A stretch of 39,157 nucleotides of DNA. Source: DTKY01 sp037440765. Lineage in GTDB: Bacteria; Acidobacteriota; Terriglobia; Bryobacterales; Bryobacteraceae. The DNA lies in NCBI GenBank assembly GCA_037440765.1, contig JBBITL010000043.1:1-39157 (forward strand), in the 5' to 3' direction. Below, one piece after another: positions 31,739-39,157 of this stretch. Under the pieces are notes generated by a model. It had not been told where the DNA came from. It was given only the letters and a program-made list of their open reading frames with translations, and made no database searches. The translations under genes were made by a program, and so were the position numbers. Every line of letters starts with the position of its first letter. Positions within the stretch are counted from its first letter, which is position 1.

Positions 31739-33904
31739 TCATCTTAACATGGAGCCGGCCGCCTTCAGCAGGCGCTCGATGGCCGCGGCCGGGGCAGCCT
31801 CACCCAGCAGGTATCCCTGGAAGCGGTCGCAGCCTATCCCTCTCAGAATCTCGAACTGCTGCCGCGTTTCCACGCCCTCGGCCACGATGGTAAGCCCCAG
31901 GCCGTGGGCCAGCGCCACGATCGCGCTCACCAGGGGAACCGTGTTGGGCTCTCTCTCCAGTTCCTTGAGAAAGGAGCGGTCCAGCTTCAGGCCGTCAATG
32001 GGGAGGATCCGGAGATAGCTCAGCGAGGAGTAGCCCGTGCCGAAGTCGTCCAGCGCCACGCCCACCCCGAGTGCTCTCAGCCTCTGCATCTGGCGAACCG
32101 CCTCGTCGGGCTCCTTCATCACCACGTTCTCGGTGAGTTCCAGTTCGAGCAGGGAAGGGTCCAGCCCGCTGCCGGACAGCGCCTCGACTACGTTCTCCAC
32201 GAAATCCGGCCTGGCGAACTGAACGGGCGAGACGTTCACCGCGACCTTCACCCGCGGAAGTCCGGCACGCTGCCAGGCCGCGTTCCGCAGGCACGCCTCG
32301 CCCAGCGCCCAGTCGCCGATCGGCGCGATCATGCCGCTCTCCTCCGCCACCGAGACGAACTGTTGGGCCGGAATCGAACCCAGCCTGGGGTGGTTCCACA
32401 CCAGCAAGGCTTCCACAGCCTCCAGCCCGTGCCGGGCATCCGTCTGCGGCTGGTAGTACAGCTCCAACTCCCCGTGCTCCAGCGCCCGGCGCAGAGCGGC
32501 TTCCATCTCCATCCGCTCGATCGCCGCCAGGCCGATTCCTGCGGTGTAGAACTCAACGTGACCACGCCCACGGCTCTTGGCGCGGTACATGGCGGCGTCG
32601 GCGTTGCTCTGCAAGGCGGCCGCCTCCCGCCCGTCCCGCGGGTAGAGACTGATCCCGATGCTGGCGGTCAGAAAGATCTCCCGCGCGCCGATAGCGAAAG
32701 GAGCCGAAAGTGAATCCAGGAGTTTCCCGCCTACTCGAAGGGCGTCGTGAGTGTCGCTCAGCCCGCTGAGGACCAGCCCGAACTCGTCCCCGCCCAGCCG
32801 GGCCAGGCAGTCGCCCTTCCGCATCGTGCCCGCAAACCGCTCAGCCACCTGGCGAAGCACGGCGTCGCCGGTGGCGTGCCCGAGCGTGTCGTTGATCTGC
32901 TTGAAGCGGTCCAGATCGATGAAAAAGACGGCCAAGAGCCGGCTGTGGCGGCGCGCGTTCTCCAGTTCATCGGCCAGGCGCTCCTCGAAAACGCGCCGGT
33001 TCGGCAGGCCCGTCAGGGTGTCGTGGCGCGCCTGGTGCGCCAGCCGCTCGGTCAGCCGCCGGTTCTCGATGGCCACCACGGCCAGCCGCTGCGCGGCCTC
33101 CAGGGCCGCCGGCGGCGCGGGCACGGAAACGGCGCGCTCCCTTTGAAAACAGAGGAATGCCCCCACGGTCGAGGCGTCGGCCGACAACAGCGGGATCACC
33201 CAGCAGCCCTCCATCCCGGCCTTCAACAGCAACGCCCGGTGGCCGGCCAGGCCGGGTTCCGCCGCCAAATCGACCGGCGCCGCCACGCCCCTCTCCACGA
33301 TGGCGCTCCAGGCCGCGGCCTCCCCAGAGGCCGTGGGGCCCCTGAATGCGGCGCCGAACGCGGCCGGAAGCCTCGGGGCCGCGCCCACAGTCACTCCGCC
33401 CGCGCCGGCCAGCAGGATGGCATAGCGCGTCTCCGGCATCTGGCGCTCCAGCAGACCGCAAACCTGGCCGAGCACCGTCTCGAGCGCCTCCTGCCCGGCC
33501 ACCATCTCCAGCACCCGGTTCCGGTCCCGTTCCAGCGCCTCCGCCCGCTTCCGCTCGGTGATGTCCCGGGCGATGCCCTGCACCGCAACCGGACGGCCGC
33601 CGCGAAAGACAAGCCGGCAGCTCACCTCCAGCGGCACCTTCACCCCATCGCGCGCCACCAGGCTCACTTCGAACGCGCCGCGCGGGCTGCCGCCCAGAAC
33701 CTCGCGCACGGCCTCCCGGACCCGGTCCCGCGACTCCTGATCCAGAAGATCGTAGATGCTCATCCGCAGAACTTCACTGCGGCTGACGCCGCTGATCCGC
33801 TCAACAGCCTTGCTGATCGCCTTGAAGTTCCCCTCGAGATCGTGGGTGTACAGAAGGTCAATCGCGTTCTCAAACAGCTCGCGGTATTGGCGCTTGCTCT
33901 TCAC
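31739..33904 (-). CDS. PAS-GAF-GGDEF-EAL cyclic-di-GMP signalling protein
   Basis: A 721-residue soluble protein. The PAS domain (about 5-120, LFENAIDLLYTHDLEGNF to ARDITERKRAE) is followed by a GAF-like region (about 130-285), then a diguanylate cyclase domain with intact GGDEF (371-375) and an inhibitory RxxD site five residues before it (RKGD). The EAL phosphodiesterase domain has EAL at 498-500, NVSPVQF, LTENVVM, DDFGTGYSSL, KLDRSF and EGVE. Both catalytic halves look complete, so the protein may make or break c-di-GMP depending on the PAS/GAF signal. No transmembrane segment. The start is GTG 33904 with a -10 hexamer seven bases upstream; 30 bases separate it from the P5C dehydrogenase stop. 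Confidence 0.93.
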   Translation of the reverse strand: MKSKRQYRELFENAIDLLYTHDLEGNFKAISKAVERISGVSRSEVLRMSIYDLLDQESRDRVREAVREVLGGSPRGAFEVSLVARDGVKVPLEVSCRLVFRGGRPVAVQGIARDITERKRAEALERDRNRVLEMVAGQEALETVLGQVCGLLERQMPETRYAILLAGAGGVTVGAAPRLPAAFGAAFRGPTASGEAAAWSAIVERGVAAPVDLAAEPGLAGHRALLLKAGMEGCWVIPLLSADASTVGAFLCFQRERAVSVPAPPAALEAAQRLAVVAIENRRLTERLAHQARHDTLTGLPNRRVFEERLADELENARRHSRLLAVFFIDLDRFKQINDTLGHATGDAVLRQVAERFAGTMRKGDCLARLGGDEFGLVLSGLSDTHDALRVGGKLLDSLSAPFAIGAREIFLTASIGISLYPRDGREAAALQSNADAAMYRAKSRGRGHVEFYTAGIGLAAIERMEMEAALRRALEHGELELYYQPQTDARHGLEAVEALLVWNHPRLGSIPAQQFVSVAEESGMIAPIGDWALGEACLRNAAWQRAGLPRVKVAVNVSPVQFARPDFVENVVEALSGSGLDPSLLELELTENVVMKEPDEAVRQMQRLRALGVGVALDDFGTGYSSLSYLRILPIDGLKLDRSFLKELEREPNTVPLVSAIVALAHGLGLTIVAEGVETRQQFEILRGIGCDRFQGYLLGEAAPAAAIERLLKAAGSMLR

Positions 33905-33911
33905 TACACTT

Positions 33912-33917
33912 AGTATA
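33912..33917 (-). promoter_or_regulatory. -10 element (TATACT), probable leaderless promoter of the GGDEF-EAL gene
   Basis: On the minus strand TATACT is followed by seven bases and the GTG start at 33904, with no Shine-Dalgarno sequence. The surrounding 33905-33950 is distinctly AT-rich for this DNA. Cotranscription with the upstream dehydrogenase gene is also possible. Confidence 0.45.
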
Positions 33918-33934
33918 TCCCAGAAATAGTAATT

Positions 33935-35515
<1,581 letters not shown>

Positions 35516-35554
35516 CCGTTCTGCCTCCGGTCCGGCCGGCATGCTCCGCCGGGT

Positions 35555-35815
35555 CTATCTTCCGTAATACGAGGCGTTCCTCGCCGCAAACTCAGCCCAC
35601 TTCTCAGGCAGATCGTCGATGGGGAAGATCGCGGAAACCGGGCACACCGGAACGCACGCCCCACAGTCGATGCATTCCACAGGGTCGATGTAAAGCATCT
35701 CTTCACTGCCAAAGGCGGCTTCGTCCTTCTTGGGGTGGATACAATCCACAGGACAGGCGTCCACACAGGCAGTGTCCTTGGTGCCGATACATGGCTCGGC
35801 GATCACATAGGCCAT
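35555..35815 (-). CDS. fdxA: Seven-iron ferredoxin ([3Fe-4S][4Fe-4S])
   Basis: An 86-residue electron carrier. Cys9, 17, 21 and 25 lie in CIGTKDTACVDACPVDC, and Cys48, 51, 54 and 58 in CIDCGACVPVCP. The seven-residue gap between the first two Cys is the mark of the 7Fe type (Azotobacter ferredoxin I, mycobacterial FdxA), where the first motif helps hold a [3Fe-4S] cluster. It is divergent from nuoA. The start has GGGGGAG 11 bases upstream. It may be cotranscribed with the dehydrogenase and GGDEF-EAL genes. Confidence 0.93.
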   Translation of the reverse strand: MAYVIAEPCIGTKDTACVDACPVDCIHPKKDEAAFGSEEMLYIDPVECIDCGACVPVCPVSAIFPIDDLPEKWAEFAARNASYYGR

Positions 35816-35862
35816 CTACAACCGCTCCCCCGCGATTGCCCAGAATTGCACAAGCTGATTCC

Positions 35863-35892
35863 TGTATAGCACGCGGATGACTCCTTGCACAA
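35863..35892 (-). promoter_or_regulatory. Possible fdxA promoter
   Basis: On the minus strand TTGTGC (35892-35887) and TATACA (35868-35863) are 18 bases apart, placing the start of transcription about 40 bases before the fdxA ATG. Both hexamers are imperfect. The part of 35893-35974 between this and the nuo promoter shows no further signal. Confidence 0.4.
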
Positions 35893-35974
35893 AGCCGGCG
35901 TTGTGCCCCCGGAATACCCGCTGCCTCGGCCACGGCCGGGAGGCAGGACCTCCGGGTCTGCCCGGAGCAACGAT

Positions 35975-36003
35975 TTGACACCTTCCCGGGGTCTCTTCAT
36001 AAT
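35975..36003 (+). promoter_or_regulatory. Sigma-70-type promoter of the nuo operon
   Basis: A perfect TTGACA (35975-35980), 17-base spacer, and CATAAT (35998-36003). The predicted transcript starts near 36010, about 25 bases before the nuoA GTG, and includes GGAGAG as ribosome binding site. It is the best promoter in the window. Confidence 0.78.
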
Positions 36004-36034
36004 CGGAATTCGGGGCTGAAGCGGAGAGACGGGC

Positions 36035-36424
36035 GTGCCGGAAACCTATCCCCAGACCTACTTTCCGATTCTGGTTCAGATCTTCGTCGCCTGCACGGTT
36101 GCGGCCGGCATGCTGGCTGGTTCGTTCTTTCTCGGCAAGAAGGTTCGCAGCGCCGTCAAGGACCAGCCCTACGAATGCGGCATCCTGCCCACGGGAAGCG
36201 CGCGGGAGCGGATCAGCGTCAAGTTCTACCTGGTGGCGATGGTCTTCATCCTCTTTGATATCGAGGTGGTTTTCCTTTACCCGTGGGCGGTGGTCTATCG
36301 TGAGCTGCGGATGGTTGCTTTTGTTGAGATGGCCGTCTTCCTGGCCCTGATTGTTTGCGGTTTCTTCTATATTGTGAAGAACGGCGTCCTGGACTGGTCA
36401 CCCCGCGGGCCACTGGACAGCTAG
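36035..36424 (+). CDS. nuoA: NADH-quinone oxidoreductase subunit A
   Basis: A 129-residue membrane subunit of complex I. Three transmembrane helices are seen, with the family blocks DQPYECGILPTG (loop 1), ISVKFYLVAMVFILFDIEVVFLYPWAV (helix 2 with the conserved acidic residues) and a final helix. The start is GTG 36035, nine bases after GGAGAG. It is the first gene of the operon. The next gene, 11 bases on, is nuoC, where most bacteria have nuoB. Confidence 0.95.
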   Translation: MPETYPQTYFPILVQIFVACTVAAGMLAGSFFLGKKVRSAVKDQPYECGILPTGSARERISVKFYLVAMVFILFDIEVVFLYPWAVVYRELRMVAFVEMAVFLALIVCGFFYIVKNGVLDWSPRGPLDS

Positions 36425-36435
36425 CGCGAGACAAC

Positions 36436-36924
36436 ATGCTTCCGGAATCCCTCAGGGGAGTCGCTCATGTCGCCGCTCTGGAGTCGGCCGAGCCGGGCGC
36501 CATCGTCTCCGGCAAATCGGACCGCGGAGAGCTCACCCTGGAGATCGCCCCCGCCCGCATAGTGGCTGCCTGCCGCTACCTCTTTGAGGAGGAACAGTTT
36601 GACCGGCTGGCGGACCTGACCGCGCTGGACTGGCACCCGGCCGAGCCGCGCTTCGAGGTGGTCTACCATCTTCACTCGATGACGCGGAATCTCCGGCTGC
36701 GGCTGAAGTGCCGGCTCCCCGGCGACGACGCCCGGATCGACTCGGTGACCTCCGTGTGGCGCAACGCCGACTGGCACGAACGCGAGGTATTCGACCTTTT
36801 CGGTGTCATCTTCCTCGATCACCCCAACCTGCGCCGGATCATGCTGCCGGAAGACTGGGACGGGCACCCCCTGCGTAAAGACTACCCCGTCCACGGAGAG
36901 AAGTACGGCTACAAGGACCAGTGA
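36436..36924 (+). CDS. nuoC: NADH-quinone oxidoreductase subunit C
   Basis: A 162-residue peripheral subunit (30-kDa family) of complex I. The C-terminal signature is complete: NADWHEREVFDLFGVIF then HPNLRRIMLPEDWDGHPLRKDYPV. The N-terminal half is the usual variable alpha/beta domain. It is a separate protein, not the NuoC-NuoD fusion of some proteobacteria. ATG 36436 is preferred; in-frame codons upstream to 36355 overlap the end of nuoA out of phase. nuoD follows after 10 bases. Confidence 0.94.
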   Translation: MLPESLRGVAHVAALESAEPGAIVSGKSDRGELTLEIAPARIVAACRYLFEEEQFDRLADLTALDWHPAEPRFEVVYHLHSMTRNLRLRLKCRLPGDDARIDSVTSVWRNADWHEREVFDLFGVIFLDHPNLRRIMLPEDWDGHPLRKDYPVHGEKYGYKDQ

Positions 36925-36934
36925 GGACAGCGGC

Positions 36935-38123
36935 GTGAGCGGCCACCACACCACGCGGACAGTTCTCAACATGGGGCCGCAGCACCCCTCCACTCACGGG
37001 GTCCTGCGCCTGCTGCTGGAGCTCGACGGGGAGACGATCATTAAGGCCGAGCCGGACATCGGTTTCCTTCACACCGGGATCGAGAAACAGTGCGAGGAGA
37101 AGACCTACCAGCAGGTGGTGCCCCTCACCGACCGGGTCGACTACCTGGCGAACCTGTCCAACAACCTGTGCTATTGCCTGGCGGTTGAGCGCCTGCTGGA
37201 GCTGGAGATTCCGCCTATGGCCCGGTGGATGCGCGTCATGCTCACCGAACTGACCCGCATCAGCAGCCACCTGGTCTGGCTGGGAACGCACGCCATCGAC
37301 ATCGGGGCGATGAGCGTGTTCCTCTACTGCTTCCGCGAGCGCGAGGACCTGCTGCGCATCTTCGAGATGTTCTCGGGCCAGCGCATGATGACCAGCTATT
37401 TCCGCGTGGGCGGGCTGGCGCTGGAGCCGCCGCGGGGATGGCACAAGCCCGTCCAGGCCTTTCTCGACGCGTTCCCGGAACATCTCCAGGAATACGAGGA
37501 CCTGCTCACCGCCAACCCCATCTGGATGATGCGGACCAAGGGAGTCGGCACGGTGTCCCTCGGGGGCCTGGTAGACCTGGGCGTCACCGGGCCGATGCTC
37601 CGCGCCGCCGGCCTGCCCTGGGACATCCGCAAGTCGGAGCCGTACTCCTCCTACGAGCGGTTCGACTTCGAGGTCCCCACCCGCACCGAGGGCGACGTTT
37701 ACGCCCGGTACGAGGTGCGCCTTGACGAGATGCGCCAGAGCGCGCGGATCGCCCGCCAGGCGCTGGAGGGCATGCCTTCGGGACCCTGGGTGGCCGACGC
37801 GCCCAAGGGGGTGCTGCCCGCGCGGGAGAAGATGAANNNNNNNNNNGGCCGAGATGGAGGCCCTCATCCATCACTTCAAGATCGTCTACGAGGGCTTCAA
37901 GGTGCCGGCGGGCGAGGTCTACCAGGCCGTCGAGTCGCCGCGCGGCGAATTGGGTTACTACGTGGTCAGCGACGGCTCGGCCAGGCCCTACCGGGTGCAC
38001 ATCCACGGCCCCAGCTTCGGGAACCTGCAAGCCACGGCCAGGATGATTGAGGGAAGGCTGATCGCAGACGTGATCGCCTCGCTCGGCAGCATGGACTTTG
38101 TCCTGGGGGACGTGGACCGATGA
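36935..38123 (+). CDS. nuoD: NADH-quinone oxidoreductase subunit D (interrupted by an assembly gap)
   Basis: The 49-kDa subunit of complex I, which helps form the quinone site. It opens with TVLNMGPQHPSTHGVLR, and continues with HTGIEKQCEEKTYQQ, LTRISSHLVWLGTHAIDIGA, and after the gap MEALIHHFKIVYEGF and RVHIHGPSFGNLQ, ending in FVLGDVDR. Ten N at 37837-37846 break the frame as written. Joining the flanks with nothing between them restores one frame of 392 codons and gives REKMKAEMEALIHHF, the length seen in relatives, so no sequence need be missing. The start is GTG 36935 with GAGGA upstream. It overlaps nuoE as ATGA. Confidence 0.93.
37837..37846. other. Assembly gap (10 N)
   Basis: Ten undefined bases inside nuoD. 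The true gap length must be a multiple of three for nuoD to stay in frame, and zero fits the protein family best. Confidence 0.95.
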
Positions 38124-38602
38124 CCTTCTCCCCCGCCCTGGAGGCACGCTTCGAGAGACTGCTGCGGAGCTACCCCGAGGGCCGCCAGCGCTCGGCGCTG
38201 ATTCCCATGCTGCTCTATGCTCAGGATGAGGTCGGCTCGGTTACCCCGGAACTGGTCCAGGAGGTTTCGCGGCGTCTTGACCTGAAGCCGCTGGAGGTCG
38301 AGGAGGTGGTGTCCTACTACTCGATGCTGCGCACCCGGCCGGCGGGCAGGCACCATATCCAGATCTGCACCAACATCAGTTGCCAGCTCGCAGGCGGCCA
38401 GGAGCTGTTCGAGCACGCCTGCCGCAGGCTGGGAATCGGAAACAAGGAGGTCACGCCGGACGGGCTGTTTTCGCTCGAGGAGGTCGAGTGCCTGGGCGCG
38501 TGTTGCTGGGCTCCGGCCGTCCAGGTGAACTACGACTATCATCACATGGTTACTTCGGAGGCCCTGGACCGGCTCATAGACCGCCTGCGGGAGATGCGCT
38601 GA
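38120..38602 (+). CDS. nuoE: NADH-quinone oxidoreductase subunit E
   Basis: A 160-residue thioredoxin-like [2Fe-2S] subunit of the NADH-dehydrogenase module (24-kDa family). Cys83 and Cys88 (ICTNISC) and Cys124 and Cys128 (VECLGAC) are the four cluster ligands. LIPMLLYAQDEVGSVTPE is the family's N-terminal helical block. Length is normal. It is translationally coupled to nuoD by the ATGA overlap and followed after five bases by nuoF. Confidence 0.95.
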   Translation: MTFSPALEARFERLLRSYPEGRQRSALIPMLLYAQDEVGSVTPELVQEVSRRLDLKPLEVEEVVSYYSMLRTRPAGRHHIQICTNISCQLAGGQELFEHACRRLGIGNKEVTPDGLFSLEEVECLGACCWAPAVQVNYDYHHMVTSEALDRLIDRLREMR

Positions 38603-38607
38603 ACGGG

Positions 38608-39157
38608 ATGCCGTACAACGAACCGAGCCCGCTGGAGGTCAAGGTGCTGACGCGACGCTTCGGCCTGGCCGGCTCGGCGTCCATCGACACCTACCTCGCA
38701 ACCGGCGGCTACGAGGCCTTGCGGAAGGCCCTGAGGATGACCCCCGACCAGATCATCGAGCAGGTCAAGCTCTCCAACCTGCGCGGGCGCGGCGGCGCCG
38801 GCTTCCCCGCCGGGATGAAGTGGAGTTTCGTGCCGCGGAACTCGCCGAAACCCAAGTACGTGGTCGCCAACGGCGACGAAGGCGAGCCCGGCACCTGCAA
38901 GGACCGGCTGCTGATGGAGTGCGATCCCCACCAGTTGCTGGAGGGGATGATGATAGCCGGCCTGGCCGTGGGGGCGCAGGCTGGCTACATCTACGTCCGC
39001 GGCGAGTTCCGTTACGTGATCGAGATTCTCGACCGCGCGATCGCCGAGGCGCGGCAGCACGGGTGCCTGGGCAGCAACATCCTGGGGAGCGGCTTCGATT
39101 TCGAGCTCTACACCCACACCGGAGCGGGCTCCTACGAGTGCGGCGAGGAGTCCGCGC
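38608..39157 (+). CDS. nuoF: NADH-quinone oxidoreductase subunit F (3' truncated by window end)
   Basis: The first 183 residues of the 51-kDa subunit, which binds NADH and FMN and holds cluster N3. The nucleotide-binding motif GRGGAGFPAGMKW starts at residue 60, followed by YVVANGDEGEPGTCKDR, YIYVRGEFRY and YTHTGAGSYECGEESA, all characteristic of NuoF/HoxF. The [4Fe-4S] ligands lie in the missing C-terminal part. ATG 38608 is five bases after the nuoE stop. Confidence 0.95.
   Translation, partial: MPYNEPSPLEVKVLTRRFGLAGSASIDTYLATGGYEALRKALRMTPDQIIEQVKLSNLRGRGGAGFPAGMKWSFVPRNSPKPKYVVANGDEGEPGTCKDRLLMECDPHQLLEGMMIAGLAVGAQAGYIYVRGEFRYVIEILDRAIAEARQHGCLGSNILGSGFDFELYTHTGAGSYECGEESA

Overview
The window is G+C-rich bacterial DNA from a Gram-negative, aerobic, lipopolysaccharide-exporting organism. 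The best taxonomic marker is the protein at 14455-16368, whose C-terminal 200 residues match the 'Solibacter uncharacterized C-terminal domain' (TIGR03437). Together with a bacillithiol-synthesis gene (bshA), many secreted beta-propeller proteins and an exported TldD/TldE-like pair, this points to Acidobacteriota of the Solibacter/Bryobacter group (Bryobacterales). That assignment is inference from families, not a database result. A run of ten N inside nuoD shows the piece is a scaffold from a draft or metagenome assembly. I see no tRNA, rRNA or CRISPR array.

Layout. 1-186: C-terminal tail of an unknown membrane protein. 167-3736 (minus): gamma-carbonic-anhydrase-like protein, hisS, aspS. 3785-5806 (plus): exported S9 prolyl-oligopeptidase-type peptidase. 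5813-10104 (minus): rimO, yacG, pgpA, an NHL/SMP-30-like propeller protein and cinA, joined by overlaps or direct stop-start contacts. 10281-10730: single-domain receiver, followed by a 133-bp MITE-like element, then an exported SGNH hydrolase and a UroD-superfamily protein. 12671-14276 (minus): exported FecR-domain protein, small exported protein, and a 58-residue protein with 12 cysteines. 14455-21159 (plus): Asp-box/TIGR03437 protein, exported FAM173-like methyltransferase, histidine kinase, propeller lipoprotein, bshA, exported esterase. 21162-22816 (minus): ABC-2 exporter. 22895-24136 (minus): Tat-type exported enolase-superfamily dehydratase. 24252-30012 (plus): exported TldD-like and TldE-like proteins and a fused LptF-LptG permease. 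30028-30486: SecA-derived fragment. 30579-31597: cold-shock protein, Dabb-type protein, DUF3592-type protein. 31739-35815 (minus): PAS-GGDEF-EAL protein, P5C dehydrogenase, 7Fe ferredoxin. 36035-39157 (plus): nuoA-C-D-E-F (nuoF cut by the window end), with no nuoB.

How the genes work together. Two housekeeping minus-strand operons cover aminoacyl-tRNA synthesis, ribosomal-protein modification and phospholipid synthesis. The middle of the window is dominated by envelope and periplasmic functions (about ten proteins with signal peptides, LPS export, an ABC exporter, sensor kinase and c-di-GMP enzymes). The right end is respiratory complex I preceded by ferredoxin and proline/glutamate catabolism. 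Promoter reading suggests several genes are leaderless: a -10 hexamer sits 6-8 bases before the start codon with no Shine-Dalgarno sequence. The most unusual items are the exported TldD/TldE pair beside a fused LptFG permease, the 12-cysteine microprotein, the exported methyltransferase beside an orphan histidine kinase, the SecA remnant, and the missing nuoB.
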